A stretch of DNA of 64,000 nucleotides from Vibrio hepatarius (GCF_018860525.1 NZ_JAHKPM010000032.1:155223-219222), one strand, 5' to 3'; counted from the stretch's first letter, positions 18,847-29,165 are shown. Made by a program: numbers and translations. Notes: generated from the letters alone by a model not told the origin.

Positions 18847-19881
18847 ATGACAGATACATACACCATGAGCAGCGACAGTAAAAAGATAGCAATGACCGTA
18901 CTTGGCGCAGGCTCCTATGGTACCTCTCTCGCAATATCATTGGCGAGAAATGGTGCAAATGTAGTCCTCTGGGGGCATAACCCTGAGCATATGTCACGCT
19001 TACAATTAGAACGCGCTAACCATGCATTTTTACCTGGAGTTGAATTTCCGCCATCCTTGATTGTGGAAGCTGATTTAGTAAAGGCAGTGCAAGAAAGTCG
19101 AGACTTGCTTATCGTCGTTCCAAGTCATGTTTTTGCTGAAGTATTGGCTAAGGCTAAGCCTCATTTGCGCAAAGATTCTAGGCTCTGTTGGGCGACTAAG
19201 GGTCTCGAGCCAGAAACAGGTCGTTTGCTTCAAGATGTTGCTCAAGAAACCCTTGGTGATAGCTATCCGTTGGCTGTACTTTCAGGACCAACATTTGCGA
19301 AAGAATTGGCTATGGGAATGCCTACTGCGATATCTGTTTCTTCACCAGATGAAGGTTTTGTTGCTGATCTTCAGGATAAAATACATTGCAGTAAAACCTT
19401 TCGAGTGTATGCCAATAGTGATTTTACAGGTATGCAGCTTGGTGGGGCGGTTAAAAATGTTATTGCCATTGGTGCTGGTATGTCTGATGGTATTGGTTTT
19501 GGTGCTAATGCTCGCACTGCACTTATTACTCGTGGGCTAGCAGAAATGACTCGACTTGGCGTCGCACTTGGAGCTCAACCAGAAACCTTTATGGGGATGG
19601 CTGGGCTTGGTGATCTTGTGTTGACTTGTACAGACAACCAATCGCGTAACCGCCGTTTTGGCTTGGCATTAGGAGAGGGGAAAGGGGTGCAAGATGCTCA
19701 GGATGAAATAGGTCAGGTTGTTGAAGGGTATCGCAATACGAAAGAGGTATGGTTGCTGTCAAAAAGAGTGGGTGTTGAATTACCAATTGTTGACCAAATA
19801 TATCAAGTACTGTATCAAGGTAAAGATGCGCACCTTGCTGCAAGGGATTTACTTGCCCGTGATAAAAAAGCAGAAGCTTAG
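18847..19881 (+). CDS. gpsA: Glycerol-3-phosphate dehydrogenase (NAD(P)+)
   Basis: Reduces dihydroxyacetone phosphate to sn-glycerol-3-phosphate, the backbone for phospholipid synthesis. The 344-residue product has the Rossmann motif [13 protein letters not shown] near residues 18-30 and the substrate-binding/catalytic region [21 protein letters not shown] near 198-218. ATG 18847 is preceded by AGGTAAAATC; an internal Met at residue 7 is a less likely start. It is followed 57 bases later by cysE, as in E. coli. Confidence 0.96.
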   Translation: MTDTYTMSSDSKKIAMTVLGAGSYGTSLAISLARNGANVVLWGHNPEHMSRLQLERANHAFLPGVEFPPSLIVEADLVKAVQESRDLLIVVPSHVFAEVLAKAKPHLRKDSRLCWATKGLEPETGRLLQDVAQETLGDSYPLAVLSGPTFAKELAMGMPTAISVSSPDEGFVADLQDKIHCSKTFRVYANSDFTGMQLGGAVKNVIAIGAGMSDGIGFGANARTALITRGLAEMTRLGVALGAQPETFMGMAGLGDLVLTCTDNQSRNRRFGLALGEGKGVQDAQDEIGQVVEGYRNTKEVWLLSKRVGVELPIVDQIYQVLYQGKDAHLAARDLLARDKKAEA

Positions 19882-19938
19882 AGGTCGATAACGGTTAAGG
19901 CAAAGGCATCTAGATGTATTTGGATGTAAGGTTGAGAA

Positions 19939-20760
19939 ATGAAACATTGTGAAACACAGAAAATTTGGCAGACGATAGTGGAAGAAGCTCGTGACTTATC
20001 TGAGCAAGAGCCGATGCTGGCAAGTTTCTATCATGCCACGATCATTAAGCATGATAGCCTAGCTGCTGCCTTAAGCTATATTTTAGCAAATAAACTCAAC
20101 ACGGCATCAATGCCAGCGATGGCTGTCCGTGAAGTGGTTGAAGAAGCTTTTAATGCTGATAACTCCATCACTGAGGCTGCTGCTTGTGATATTTGTGCCA
20201 CAGTGAATCGTGACCCTGCTGTTTCTATGTATTCTATGCCTTTGATGTACTTGAAAGGATACCATGCTCTTCAGGGATATCGTGTGGCCAATTGGTTATG
20301 GAACCAAGGGCGAATAGCGCTTGCGACCTATCTGCAAAATCAAATCTCCGTTGCTTGTCAGGTGGATATCCACCCTGCTGCAAGTATAGGCCAAGGTATT
20401 ATGCTTGATCATGCGACGGGAATAGTCATTGGTGAAACGGCGATTGTCGAAAATGATGTATCGATTCTTCAGGATGTTACTTTAGGTGGTACAGGTAAGG
20501 CATGTGGTGATCGACATCCGAAAATACGTGAGGGTGTGATGATAGGTGCTGGTGCCAAGATCCTTGGTAATATCGAGGTTGGTGAAGGTGCTAAAATTGG
20601 TTCTTGTTCTGTGGTTTTACAACCAGTACCACCTCATACTACGGTAGCTGGTGTCCCTGCTAAAATTGTTGGGCGCCCTAAGACTGATAAGCCTTCTCTT
20701 GATATGGACCAACAATTTAATGGCCGTTCTCAAAGTTTTGTCGGTGGTGATGGTATCTAA
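19939..20760 (+). CDS. cysE: Serine O-acetyltransferase
   Basis: Makes O-acetylserine from serine and acetyl-CoA, the committed step to cysteine. The 273-residue protein has an N-terminal helical domain and a C-terminal left-handed beta-helix of hexapeptide repeats from about residue 140. Catalytic residues lie in DHATGIVIGETAIVEN near 155-170, and the following loop carries GGTGKACGDRHPKI. The C-terminal tail, ending VGGDGI, is where CysE proteins bind CysK. It closes the secB-gpsA-cysE group. Confidence 0.97.
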   Translation: MKHCETQKIWQTIVEEARDLSEQEPMLASFYHATIIKHDSLAAALSYILANKLNTASMPAMAVREVVEEAFNADNSITEAAACDICATVNRDPAVSMYSMPLMYLKGYHALQGYRVANWLWNQGRIALATYLQNQISVACQVDIHPAASIGQGIMLDHATGIVIGETAIVENDVSILQDVTLGGTGKACGDRHPKIREGVMIGAGAKILGNIEVGEGAKIGSCSVVLQPVPPHTTVAGVPAKIVGRPKTDKPSLDMDQQFNGRSQSFVGGDGI

Positions 20761-20771
20761 GGTCTTTAAAA

Positions 20772-20801
20772 TAAAGGGTTGACTATAAGATCAACCCTTT
20801 A
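20772..20801. terminator. Bidirectional terminator between cysE and aphA
   Basis: Eleven-base perfect stem TAAAGGGTTGA (20772-20782) and TCAACCCTTTA (20791-20801) in the 56-bp gap between convergent genes. Confidence 0.8.
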
Positions 20802-20816
20802 ACTTCTTTAATCATT

Positions 20817-21356
20817 TTAGGCTAGTGCATCGAGCTCTGAAAGTGTTTCTTCGGCCCATTCTACCCATGCTTGGCGTACTAATAGATTGCGACGCAGTGT
20901 CAAACGTTCAAGACGCTGTTGTTTGTCGAGTGTCGCAGGTGCTGAGTAATAAGCATTCTCGATTTCTTTGTAATGCGCAACAAGCTTACGTGATTCTTCG
21001 ACTAGTTCCCCAAGTTGCTTGCGATAAGGTGCGGATGGTTGTACAGCGCAAGCCATCAACTTAGCACAAAACTCATCACGAACTGTTGGATGGGCTGTTG
21101 GTTGATCGAACCAATCACCAAGAGCAACGCGTCCTGCTTCAGTAATTGAGTAAACTTTGCGGTCTGGTTTGCCTTCCTGAGGCTCTAAAACACAAGTAAC
21201 TTGCTGGTTTTGAGCCATTTTGTTGAGCTCGCGATAGACCTGCTGATGACTTGCTTTCCAAAAATAACCAATAGTGGCTGAGAATTCTTTGGTGATATCA
21301 TATCCAGTTGCATTGCGTGTACTGAGAACTGTTAGGATAACGTGTGGTAATGACAT
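20817..21356 (-). CDS. aphA: PadR-family quorum-sensing regulator AphA
   Basis: Low-cell-density master regulator of Vibrionaceae, opposing LuxR/HapR. The 179-residue product from ATG 21356 begins MSLPHVILTVLSTRNATGYD and matches the known AphA length; a seven-codon upstream extension (ATG 21377) is open but not typical of the family. The winged-helix N-terminus includes YFWKASHQQVYRELNKM (about residues 31-47); the C-terminal dimerisation helices contain KQQRLERLTLRRNLLVRQAW. The neighbours cysE and ppc are those recalled for V. cholerae aphA. Its upstream DNA shows a LuxR-like operator and a Qrr-pairing segment. Confidence 0.95.
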   Translation of the reverse strand: MSLPHVILTVLSTRNATGYDITKEFSATIGYFWKASHQQVYRELNKMAQNQQVTCVLEPQEGKPDRKVYSITEAGRVALGDWFDQPTAHPTVRDEFCAKLMACAVQPSAPYRKQLGELVEESRKLVAHYKEIENAYYSAPATLDKQQRLERLTLRRNLLVRQAWVEWAEETLSELDALA

Positions 21357-21470
21357 GTCTTTAATCCAAATGGTCAAATAAATACTTAATAACTGCTTGA
21401 TTACTGTTGTGCTTCTATGGCACTTATCATCAGTAAATATTTAGCAGCGCCAACAAAGTTGGCCATGTCA

Positions 21471-21482
21471 CCTTAAAAGCCG
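21471..21482 (-). promoter_or_regulatory. Candidate Qrr small-RNA pairing site in the aphA leader
   Basis: The message reads CGGCUUUUAAGG. From memory, the first stem-loop of Vibrio Qrr2-5 includes CCUUCUAAGCCG, which pairs with it over six bases (CGGCUU/AAGCCG) and four bases (AAGG/CCUU) around a two-base mismatch. Qrr RNAs are known to activate aphA translation through this part of Qrr. Confidence 0.5.
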
Positions 21483-21576
21483 TTTTATCACCTAGAGCGA
21501 TTTATAATTTTATTGTTCATCGCAAAGGAGCAATATTATATCTAAATAATAAGCATAAAGTGGAATAGAAAAACTA

Positions 21577-21607
21577 ATTGAGCTAAAAAACTGATAATTA
21601 GCTCAAT
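21577..21607. repeat. Perfect 10-bp inverted repeat upstream of aphA
   Basis: ATTGAGCTAA (21577-21586) and TTAGCTCAAT (21598-21607), separated by 11 bases, overlapping the LuxR-like site. Confidence 0.7.
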
Positions 21608-21609
21608 AA
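21588..21609. promoter_or_regulatory. LuxR/HapR-like operator upstream of aphA
   Basis: Half sites CTGATAA (21591-21597) and TCAATAA (21603-21609) agree with the LuxR-family consensus at 15 of 22 positions. Its centre is about 70 bp upstream of the predicted start, similar to what I recall for HapR at V. cholerae aphA. Confidence 0.5.
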
Positions 21610-21704
21610 ATTATTATATCAGATTATTATTCTGTTTTTCTTGTTTTTTTTGTTGGTATTTGTTTTATTATTCTTGTTGTTTTGGTGTTTTTAGCATCGG
21701 ATGC

Positions 21705-21734
21705 ATTGAGGATGCCTATGTTGGCAGCCTCAAT
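21705..21734. terminator. Hairpin just past ppc
   Basis: ATTGAGG (21705-21711) pairs with CCTCAAT (21728-21734), and TGCC/GGCA inside extends the stem past one mismatch. It lies 20 bp beyond the ppc stop. The T-rich flank is on the plus-strand side, so it is not a standard terminator for ppc. Confidence 0.5.
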
Positions 21735-21753
21735 TTATCCTTTTTATGGGTTT

Positions 21754-24387
21754 TTAGCCTGTATTTCGCATACCAGCGGCTATACCAGCAATGGTGACCA
21801 TCAAGGCCTCTTCAAGTTCTGGAGATGCTGAGTTGTTCTGGCGGGTTCGATAGAGTAATTCTGCTTGTAGCATGTTGAGTGGTTCTACGTAGATATTGCG
21901 TAAGCGAATTGACTCTTGCCCCCAGGGATCGCTTTGCATTAGATTCTCATTATTTTCGACATTTAATACTGCTTTGATGTCTTTACTCAATTGCTCGCGC
22001 AAATTATCTCCGAGAGGAAGTAGCTTAGGTTCGACTAAGCGCTCATCGTAGTAGCGAGAGATCTCCAAGTTACACTTAGTGTAAACCATTTCTAGCATCC
22101 CTAATCGTGTGGAGAAAAATGGCCACTCACGGCACATTTCTTCAAGTAACACTTGGTGTCCACTGTCGATTGAATGTTGAATGGCTGCACCAGCTCCGAG
22201 CCAAGCGGGCAGTACTAAGCGGTTCTGACTCCATGAGAAAATCCACGGAATCGCACGCAAGCTTTCTACGCCACCGTTTGGGTTTCGTTTCGCAGGGCGA
22301 GAGCCCAGAGGTAATTTACCTAGTTCAAGTTCTGGTGTTGCTTGGCGAAAATATGCAACAAAGTCTTTTTGGCCTCTAACCACATTTCTATAGGCTTCGC
22401 AGCTGACCTTAGAAAGAAGATTCATCTGATCGCGCCATTCTTGTTTTGGCTCAGGTGGTGGTAACAAATTGGCTTGCAAAATAGCACTAGCGTAGAGGTT
22501 AAAGCTATTGACAGCAACGTCAGGCAAGCCTAGTTTAAAACGAATCATCTCACCTTGCTCTGTTACTCTTAACCCGCCTTTTAAACTTTTGGGAGGCTGA
22601 GAAAGTAATGCTGCGTGTGCAGGAGCACCACCACGACCTATTGTTCCGCCTCGGCCATGGAATAGGGTCAGTTCAATACCCTCCTCATCTGCAACTTTTA
22701 CCAATGATTCCATCGCATGGTATTGAGCCCATCCAGCAGACATAACCCCGGCATCTTTTGCTGAATCAGAATACCCTATCATTACCATCTGTTGGTTTTG
22801 AATGAAGCCACGGTATAAATCAATTCCCATCAACTGTTTGATGACTGACTCGGCATTGTTCAAATCGTCGAGAGTTTCAAATAGTGGGCAAACATCCATT
22901 CGGTATGGGCAGCCAGCTTCTTGAAGTAGCAGATGTACTGCTAGGACATCTGATGCTGTACGTGCCATTGATATCACATACGCACCAAATGCTTCACGAG
23001 GCTGTTTTGCTATGATTTGGCAGGTGTCTAGCACTTCTTGCACTGGTTCTGATGGTTGCCAATTTCTCGGTAGCAATGGCCTTTTAGAGGCGAGTTCATT
23101 GGTCAGGAAGGCGATTTTATCTTGTTCGTTCCAATGATTATAATCACCAATACCCAAATAGCGTGTAAGTTCAGATAAAACATCAGAATGACGGGTACTT
23201 TCTTGGCGAATGTCTAAGCGGACTAAATGGACACCAAACGCTTTGATGCGTCGAAGTGTATCTAAGAGGGAACCATCCGCGATAATACCCATCCCACATT
23301 GATGAAGAGACTGATAGCAGGCGTACAGTGGTTGCCACAATTGCTCTATTGTCTGTAACGGTGCCTTAGCGGTAAGGCTATGGCCTTTAATTTTCTCATC
23401 AAGGGTTTGCTTGGTTTCTGTCAGTAGAGCGCGTAACTGTTTAAGAATGGCTCGATAAGGCTCATGCTCGTCTTCGCCTGCTAATTGACGTACCACCTCA
23501 TTGCAGCGTGTCATTGATAGTTCGCTAATTAGGTCATTAATATCACCAAGGTAGAGATCTGCGGCTTTCCATCGTGACAGTAGCATGACTTCACGGGTAA
23601 TGGTGTGTGTTACAAATGGGTTGCCGTCACGATCCCCTCCCATCCATGAGGAAAAATGAACCGGCCGAGCATCAATAGGTAAGCCTTCTTGCAGGTATTC
23701 ACGCACTCGGCTATCAAGTTCTCGTAGAAAATCTGGAACGGCTTCCCACAGCGAATTCTCGACAACAGCGAAGCCCCATTTTGCTTCATCTAGTGGCGTC
23801 GGACGTTGCTGACGAATTGTATCAGAATGCCAACCTTGGGCTATTAGTTGTTCAAGACGCCGTTCTGTTTTAAGGCGTTCTTTACTCGAGATTTCATTTA
23901 ATTCTAATTTTGACAAGCACTTATTGATTTTAACCAACTTATTGATCATAGTACGGCGCGTTATTTCTGTTGGATGCGCTGTGAGGACTAATTCAATGTT
24001 GAGTTCACGAACTGCCTGAGCAGTATCGAGTTTACTAATTCCATTGTTGCTGAGTTTTGAAAATAATGTGCTAATGGTGTCAGGCTCGCAAACATGTGCA
24101 TCATAATGGCGGGAAATCGTGTGGTATTGTTCCGCCATATTGGTTAGATTCAGAAATTGGTTAAAGGCATGAGCAACGGGTGTGAGTTGATCATCGGGTA
24201 GGTTTTTAATTTCATCAATTAGGTTTTCTCTATCTGATTGATTACCGGCAAGAGCAGATTTTGAAAGCTTACGAATTGTTTCTACTTTTTCCAAAAGGGT
24301 ATCACCATGAGCATCCTTGATGGTGTTACCAAGCAAGTGTCCTAGCATGCTAACATTGCTTCGAAGAGCAGAGTATTTTTCGTTCAT
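21754..24387 (-). CDS. ppc: Phosphoenolpyruvate carboxylase
   Basis: Anaplerotic enzyme converting PEP and bicarbonate to oxaloacetate. The start at ATG 24387 ([16 protein letters not shown]) is chosen over the upstream ATG at 24441 because it has a good ribosome site (AGGTAGGA) and gives the usual 877-residue length. Catalytic motifs are [10 protein letters not shown] near residue 137, [13 protein letters not shown] near 250, and the glycine-rich [14 protein letters not shown] near 575. The C-terminus RNTG is the conserved end that contributes to the active site. It is transcribed toward aphA. Confidence 0.97.
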   Translation of the reverse strand: MNEKYSALRSNVSMLGHLLGNTIKDAHGDTLLEKVETIRKLSKSALAGNQSDRENLIDEIKNLPDDQLTPVAHAFNQFLNLTNMAEQYHTISRHYDAHVCEPDTISTLFSKLSNNGISKLDTAQAVRELNIELVLTAHPTEITRRTMINKLVKINKCLSKLELNEISSKERLKTERRLEQLIAQGWHSDTIRQQRPTPLDEAKWGFAVVENSLWEAVPDFLRELDSRVREYLQEGLPIDARPVHFSSWMGGDRDGNPFVTHTITREVMLLSRWKAADLYLGDINDLISELSMTRCNEVVRQLAGEDEHEPYRAILKQLRALLTETKQTLDEKIKGHSLTAKAPLQTIEQLWQPLYACYQSLHQCGMGIIADGSLLDTLRRIKAFGVHLVRLDIRQESTRHSDVLSELTRYLGIGDYNHWNEQDKIAFLTNELASKRPLLPRNWQPSEPVQEVLDTCQIIAKQPREAFGAYVISMARTASDVLAVHLLLQEAGCPYRMDVCPLFETLDDLNNAESVIKQLMGIDLYRGFIQNQQMVMIGYSDSAKDAGVMSAGWAQYHAMESLVKVADEEGIELTLFHGRGGTIGRGGAPAHAALLSQPPKSLKGGLRVTEQGEMIRFKLGLPDVAVNSFNLYASAILQANLLPPPEPKQEWRDQMNLLSKVSCEAYRNVVRGQKDFVAYFRQATPELELGKLPLGSRPAKRNPNGGVESLRAIPWIFSWSQNRLVLPAWLGAGAAIQHSIDSGHQVLLEEMCREWPFFSTRLGMLEMVYTKCNLEISRYYDERLVEPKLLPLGDNLREQLSKDIKAVLNVENNENLMQSDPWGQESIRLRNIYVEPLNMLQAELLYRTRQNNSASPELEEALMVTIAGIAAGMRNTG

Positions 24388-24491
24388 TATTATCCTACCT
24401 TGTAAAAAAATTACATCCATTGTTCCTTGTTGAATAGACAATCTAGCGAAAAATATTAATGAGAGTCAAATGCTGTTGGCTAAGTTTGCAA

Positions 24492-24540
24492 GTATCAACA
24501 AGGTTATGTGATTTATTCCATAGTGTGTTTTTGTTGATAC
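24492..24540. repeat. Perfect 10-bp inverted repeat upstream of ppc
   Basis: GTATCAACAA (24492-24501) and TTGTTGATAC (24531-24540) are separated by 29 bp and lie 105-153 bp upstream of the ppc start. Confidence 0.65.
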
Positions 24541-24572
24541 ATATTGAAATTTAATTACAAGATGGTGGTGGG

Positions 24573-24594
24573 TGGCTGGAAAAGATACCAGCCA
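24573..24594 (-). terminator. Possible argE terminator hairpin
   Basis: Seven-base stem TGGCTGG (24573-24579) and CCAGCCA (24588-24594), nine bases past the argE stop; lacks a clear T-run on the minus strand. Confidence 0.4.
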
Positions 24595-24602
24595 GATTTA
24601 AT

Positions 24603-25739
24603 CTAGAAACAGTATTTGTACATTGCCTTAGAAAGCACGTTTATCGTTGGCTCTATAAACTCAAATGCAAGGAATTCATCAGGCTGGTGAGCTTGTTCAA
24701 TAGAACCTGGGCCTAGGACTAATGTAGGACAAAGTTGCTGAAGGAAAGGGGCTTCTGTGCAGTAATTTACAGTTGTACTGTTGGTGCCGCATATCTCCTC
24801 TACACCAGTGATAAATGGTTGATTGTTTTGGCACTCATAGCCAGGGATGGGCTCATGCAGTGCGGTGATTTCGATTCTTCCGGGCCACTTTGCTTCGATG
24901 TCTTTTAGAGCTCCGCGTAGCATATTGTCTAAACTGTCCAAGCTAATTCCTGGTAGAGGGCGTACGTCATAGTGCAGTTCACAGCAGCCACAAATTCGAT
25001 TAGCACTATCTCCTCCGTGTATATGCCCGAGATTTAGAGTTGGGCTTGGGATCGCAAATCCAGGATGATGATATTCCTTAATCAGTTTATCGCGCAGTTG
25101 CATCATGGCAAATAGGATTTCATGCATAATCTCAATGGCATTGACGCCAAGGGCTGGATCGGATGAATGCCCAGATTTTCCTGTTACCCGAATTGAATTA
25201 GCCATGTGTCCTTTGTGGCCACGTATTGGGACTAGGCTTGTCGGTTCACCGATAATACAGTAGTCAGGTTTTATCGGGGTATTGTCAGTAAAATGCCGCG
25301 CACCAAGCATAGTGGTTTCTTCATCGCAGGTCGCTAGTACGTACAGTGGCTTAGTTTGCTTACTCCAGTCGACTTTTTTTACGGCCTCAAAGATAAAAGC
25401 AAAAAAGCCCTTCATATCCGCTGTCCCTAAACCATAAAAGCGATTATCAGCTTCAGTGAGTTTGTGAGGATCAAAATTCCAGCGGCCTTGATCAAAAGGG
25501 ACGGTATCACTGTGACCTGCGAGTAGTAGCCCGCCTTCACCCATTCCTTTTTTGGCGAGTAAATTAAATTTCCCCTCTGAGACTTTGATTATGTCAATTT
25601 CAAATCCTATCGTTTGCATCCAGCAAGCTAGTTTGTCTATGACATTAGCGTTGCCTTCGTCCCAACTTGCGTCGGTTGAACTAATTGAAGACGTTGATAT
25701 CAGGCCCTTATAGACCTCCATAAAGCTAGGTAATTGCAT
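24603..25739 (-). CDS. argE: Acetylornithine deacetylase
   Basis: Zinc peptidase-family enzyme that releases ornithine from N-acetylornithine. I start at ATG 25739 ([16 protein letters not shown]), giving the usual 378 residues; the frame is open to ATG 25853 but those 38 extra residues are not family-like. Metal ligands lie in GHSDTVPFD near residue 80 and in the EETT motif near 145. It diverges from argCBGH. Because that cluster has a fused NAG synthase and ArgE, the linear rather than cyclic acetyl pathway is used. Confidence 0.94.
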   Translation of the reverse strand: MQLPSFMEVYKGLISTSSISSTDASWDEGNANVIDKLACWMQTIGFEIDIIKVSEGKFNLLAKKGMGEGGLLLAGHSDTVPFDQGRWNFDPHKLTEADNRFYGLGTADMKGFFAFIFEAVKKVDWSKQTKPLYVLATCDEETTMLGARHFTDNTPIKPDYCIIGEPTSLVPIRGHKGHMANSIRVTGKSGHSSDPALGVNAIEIMHEILFAMMQLRDKLIKEYHHPGFAIPSPTLNLGHIHGGDSANRICGCCELHYDVRPLPGISLDSLDNMLRGALKDIEAKWPGRIEITALHEPIPGYECQNNQPFITGVEEICGTNSTTVNYCTEAPFLQQLCPTLVLGPGSIEQAHQPDEFLAFEFIEPTINVLSKAMYKYCF

Positions 25740-25762
25740 ATTAAGTTCGCTTTGACTGTTGA

Positions 25763-25820
25763 CATGAATGATTAATGAAGGTAAAAGACATAATAAATCA
25801 TTTTTAATGAATAAAAAACC
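25763..25820. promoter_or_regulatory. Probable argE/argC control region with ARG-box-like half sites
   Basis: TGAAT half sites occur at 25765-25769 (followed by four bases and a poor second half) and near 25808-25812. ArgR normally binds paired 18-bp boxes of TGAAT-N4-ATTCA type between argE and argC. No perfect box is present. Confidence 0.4.
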
Positions 25821-25884
25821 GTTAAGTGTGGTGTTTTTTAAATTTATAATCACGAATGATGGTAATATTTAAAGGTCTAATTGA

Positions 25885-26898
25885 ATGTTCGATATGCTCA
25901 AAACCACAATTATTGGCGCTAGCGGTTACACCGGGGCTGAACTCGCACTTATGGTTCATAAACACCCACAACTTACCCTATCTGGTTTGTATGTCTCAGC
26001 CAAGAGTGTAGATGCAGGAAAGTGCATTTCCCAGTTACATGGAAAGCTATTAGGTGTGATGAGGCAATCGGTTGAACCTTTGAAAAATCCAGAATTGGTT
26101 GCTTCTCAAAATGATGTGGTGTTCCTTGCTACCGACCATCAAGTCAGTCATGACTTAGTACCTATTTTTCTTGAAAATGGATGCCAAGTCTTTGACTTGT
26201 CAGGTGCATTTAGAGTCAAGCAAGAAGGTTTTTACGAACAATTTTATGGTTTTCAACATCAGCATCAGGATTGTCTCGAGATTGCCGCCTACGGCTTGGC
26301 TGAATGGAACAGAGACAGCATTAATAAAGCTCAGTTGATCGCAGTGCCGGGATGTTATCCCACGGCTTCACAACTTGCCATTAAACCTTTAGTCGATGCT
26401 GAACTTTTGGATATTCAACAATGGCCAATCATAAATGCAACCAGTGGTGTGTCCGGCGCAGGTCGAAAGGCATCTATGACTAATAGCTATTGTGAAGTCA
26501 GTTTAAAACCCTATGGAGTCTTTAATCATAGACACCAACCTGAGATTGCTAGCCATCTTGGTACTGAGGTTATTTTTACGCCTCATCTTGGTAATTTTAA
26601 GCGGGGTATTCTTGCGACGATAACGATGAAGTTAGCTGAAGGTGTCAACGAGGAACAAATCGAACAGTCATTTAGTATGGCCTACAAAGACAAGCCTGCT
26701 GTACGTTTATTATCGTCGGAATTACCAAGCATTCAGAATGTAGAAAACACCCCATTTTGCGATATCGGTTGGAAGGTTCAGGGCGAACACATCATTGTAG
26801 TCTCTGCGATTGATAATTTGCTCAAAGGTGCTTCAAGTCAAGCGATGCAATGCTTAAATATCCACTATGGATTTCCAGAGCTAACAGCCCTTGCGTAA
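25885..26898 (+). CDS. argC: N-acetyl-gamma-glutamyl-phosphate reductase
   Basis: Reduces N-acetylglutamyl phosphate to the semialdehyde. The 337-residue product has the NADP motif [14 protein letters not shown] near residues 9-22 and the catalytic cysteine in [12 protein letters not shown] near 153-164. ATG 25885 has AAAGG nine bases upstream; ATG 25894 ([11 protein letters not shown]) matches the start in relatives and remains possible. First gene of argC-argB-argG. Confidence 0.96.
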   Translation: MFDMLKTTIIGASGYTGAELALMVHKHPQLTLSGLYVSAKSVDAGKCISQLHGKLLGVMRQSVEPLKNPELVASQNDVVFLATDHQVSHDLVPIFLENGCQVFDLSGAFRVKQEGFYEQFYGFQHQHQDCLEIAAYGLAEWNRDSINKAQLIAVPGCYPTASQLAIKPLVDAELLDIQQWPIINATSGVSGAGRKASMTNSYCEVSLKPYGVFNHRHQPEIASHLGTEVIFTPHLGNFKRGILATITMKLAEGVNEEQIEQSFSMAYKDKPAVRLLSSELPSIQNVENTPFCDIGWKVQGEHIIVVSAIDNLLKGASSQAMQCLNIHYGFPELTALA

Positions 26899-26923
26899 AT
26901 CGGTGGGTAAAAAAGGAAAAATA

Positions 26924-27718
26924 ATGACAAATAAAAAACAAACTCCATTAGTGATTAAGCTTGGCGGTGCTGCATTGTCATGTACAGAGACCTTAAGTCA
27001 GGTGTTTTGTGCAATTGCTGACTATCAAACTTTGGCTCAGCGACCCATTGCGATCGTTCACGGAGGTGGCTACCTGGTGGACGAGCTTATGGCTAAGTTG
27101 CAATTGGAAACGGTGAAAAAAGATGGCTTGCGTGTAACACCATACGAGCAAATTCCTTTGATTGCTGGTGCCTTGGCAGGAACAGCAAACAAAATGCTTC
27201 AAGGGCAAGCAATTAAAGATGGTTTGAATACTATTGGTTTATGCCTTGCCGATGGTGGTTTATGCCAAGTACATGAATTAGATCCACAACTTGGGGCTGT
27301 TGGTAAGGTTACTCCTGGAGATTCGACACTACTGCAAGCGATTTTTGAAACGGGTGCTTTGCCTATTATCAGCTCCATTGGTTTGACAATTAACGGGCAG
27401 ATGATGAATGTCAATGCTGATCAGGCGGCGGTTGCTGTTGCAGGCGCAATGGATGCTGAACTTGTGCTGCTATCAGATGTTAGTGGTGTGCTTGATGGTA
27501 AGGGACATCTTATCAAGAGCCTAAATGAGCAAGAAGCGCAAAATCTTATTGATGGGCGTGTTATTACCGATGGCATGGTTGTCAAGGTGAATTCTGCTCT
27601 GGAAGCTGCTACGACTCTTGGGCGTTCAATTGAGATAGCCACTTGGCGTTACCCAGAAAATCTCGCCAAGCTATTTGCTGGGCAAAGTATCGGAACTCAG
27701 TTTTTACCTAATAATTAG
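26924..27718 (+). CDS. argB: Acetylglutamate kinase
   Basis: Phosphorylates N-acetylglutamate. The start at ATG 26924 ([18 protein letters not shown]) has an excellent ribosome site (AAAAGGAAAAATA); the open frame upstream to 26891 overlaps argC and is discounted. The 264-residue length is that of the short, feedback-insensitive class seen in enterics. ATP and substrate motifs are KLGGAAL (residues 11-17) and [12 protein letters not shown] near 46-57. Confidence 0.96.
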   Translation: MTNKKQTPLVIKLGGAALSCTETLSQVFCAIADYQTLAQRPIAIVHGGGYLVDELMAKLQLETVKKDGLRVTPYEQIPLIAGALAGTANKMLQGQAIKDGLNTIGLCLADGGLCQVHELDPQLGAVGKVTPGDSTLLQAIFETGALPIISSIGLTINGQMMNVNADQAAVAVAGAMDAELVLLSDVSGVLDGKGHLIKSLNEQEAQNLIDGRVITDGMVVKVNSALEAATTLGRSIEIATWRYPENLAKLFAGQSIGTQFLPNN

Positions 27719-27777
27719 ATAGTTACCTACAGCACTGACCGCCATGTGCAGCGCTGAGATTTTGGAGAGAGAGAAAA

Positions 27778-28992
27778 ATGAGCAAAGTAAGAATAAATAA
27801 AGTTGTCGTCGCATACTCTGGCGGTCTTGATACCTCGGTGATCATTCCGTGGCTAAAAGAAAATTATGATTGTGATGTGGTAGCCTTTGTCGCAGATGTA
27901 GGCCAAGGTGATGAAGAGTTGCAAGGTATTGAAGAAAAAGCAAAAGCGTCGGGGGCATCTGAGTGCTATATCGCTGACTTAAAAGAAGAAATGGTCGCAG
28001 ATTATATTTATCCAACGTTAAAAACTGGTGCGTATTACGAAGGTAAATACTTGCTTGGTACATCAATGGCTAGGCCAATTATTGCAAAAGCTCAGGTAGA
28101 AGTGGCACGTAAAGTAGGGGCTGATGCTTTATGTCATGGGTGTACTGGAAAAGGTAATGACCAGGTGCGTTTTGAGGGAGCATTCGCGGCATTAGCCCCA
28201 GATCTTAAGGTTATCGCGCCTTGGCGAGAATGGGATCTTGTTAGTCGTGAAGAGTGCCTTGATTACTTAAAAGAGCGCAATATTCCATGTAGTGCTTCAT
28301 TGACGAAAATATATTCGCGTGATGCAAATGCTTGGCATATTTCAACAGAAGGTGGTGTTCTTGAGGATACCTGGAATGCGCCAAATGAAGACTGTTGGGT
28401 TTGGACGGTCGATCCTGAGCAAGCGCCTAACGAGGCAGAATACGTTACTTTGAAGGTGGAAAAGGGTGAAGTTGTCGCTGTTGATGGTGAAAATATGACA
28501 CCATACAACGCCCTAGTCTATTTAAACCAGAAGGGCGCTAAGCATGGTATTGGCCGTATCGACATTGTTGAGAATCGTTTGGTAGGTATGAAGTCTCGTG
28601 GCTGCTACGAGACTCCTGGAGGGACCATTATGATGGAAACCTTGCGTGCGGTTGAGCAATTGGTCCTCGATAAAGCTGCTTTTGAGTTTCGTGAAGAACT
28701 TGGCGTAAAGGCTTCTCATCTTGTTTATGATGGCCGTTGGTTTACTCCTTTATGTAAGTCAATTTTGGCAGCTTCAGAGGAATTGGCTAAGGATGTCAAT
28801 GGAGAAGTGGTTGTTAAGCTTTACAAGGGTCAAGCAATAGTGACCCAGAAGCATTCAGAAAACAGTTTATACTGTGAGAAGTTTGCAACTTTTGGTGAGG
28901 ATGAAGTCTATGATCAGAGCCATGCAGAAGGGTTTATTCGTCTTTACTCGCTTTCTAGTCGCATTCGAGCACTTAATAGCCAAAAAAATTAA
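27778..28992 (+). CDS. argG: Argininosuccinate synthase
   Basis: Condenses citrulline and aspartate using ATP. The 404-residue protein has the PP-loop [15 protein letters not shown] near residues 13-27 and the citrulline/aspartate-binding [16 protein letters not shown] near 122-137. It lies 59 bases after argB and is followed by a strong intrinsic terminator, so argH may be expressed from its own promoter as well as by readthrough. Confidence 0.98.
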   Translation: MSKVRINKVVVAYSGGLDTSVIIPWLKENYDCDVVAFVADVGQGDEELQGIEEKAKASGASECYIADLKEEMVADYIYPTLKTGAYYEGKYLLGTSMARPIIAKAQVEVARKVGADALCHGCTGKGNDQVRFEGAFAALAPDLKVIAPWREWDLVSREECLDYLKERNIPCSASLTKIYSRDANAWHISTEGGVLEDTWNAPNEDCWVWTVDPEQAPNEAEYVTLKVEKGEVVAVDGENMTPYNALVYLNQKGAKHGIGRIDIVENRLVGMKSRGCYETPGGTIMMETLRAVEQLVLDKAAFEFREELGVKASHLVYDGRWFTPLCKSILAASEELAKDVNGEVVVKLYKGQAIVTQKHSENSLYCEKFATFGEDEVYDQSHAEGFIRLYSLSSRIRALNSQKN

Positions 28993-29008
28993 CAGTCAAT
29001 AATAAAAG

Positions 29009-29040
29009 AGCCCATTTGCCTTTGCAATTGGGCTTTTTTA
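29009..29040 (+). terminator. argG terminator
   Basis: AGCCCA (29009-29014) with TGGGCT (29029-29034), extended by TTGC/GCAA inside, then a T-run to 29040. Confidence 0.9.
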
Positions 29041-29107
29041 TTTGCCTATAATACTGTCACTTTCATGTTGTCTTGAATAAATATGTTAAAATAATGAATT
29101 TATACTT

Positions 29108-29165
29108 TATCTTTTGTGTAATTTGCCGTAACTTTGAGCCAAAGATAAAACTGGGTTGAACCCAG
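29108..29165 (+). other. Structured leader before argH
   Basis: TATCTTT (29108-29114) can pair with AAAGATA (29141-29147), and CTGGGT (29151-29156) pairs with ACCCAG (29160-29165). Both lie in the 235-bp argG/argH gap. A TATAAT at 29047-29052 upstream could be the argH -10 element. Confidence 0.45.

Larger units (their letters stand above)
21357..21753. promoter_or_regulatory. aphA control region and aphA/ppc intergenic DNA
   Basis: A 397-bp AT-rich stretch, long for this window, lying upstream of aphA and downstream of ppc. On the minus strand I read a TATAAT-type -10 at 21540-21535, implying an aphA transcript start near 21528 and a leader of about 170 nt. The leader holds a Qrr-complementary segment (21482-21471) and a hairpin (GCCAAC 21449-21454 with GTTGGC 21458-21463). 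Upstream lie a LuxR/HapR-like site (21588-21609) and two strong inverted repeats. No coding sequence is seen. Confidence 0.6.

Noticed and set aside
20816..21377. Upstream ATG giving AphA seven extra residues
   Set aside because: Known AphA starts at MSLPHV; the extension would occupy the leader immediately before the normal start.
24388..24441. 18-residue N-terminal extension of Ppc
   Set aside because: The internal ATG has the better ribosome site and gives the conserved MNEKYSALR start.
25763..25820. Perfect ARG box pair between argE and argC
   Set aside because: Only single good half sites are present, so I list the region as a tentative control region rather than a defined operator.
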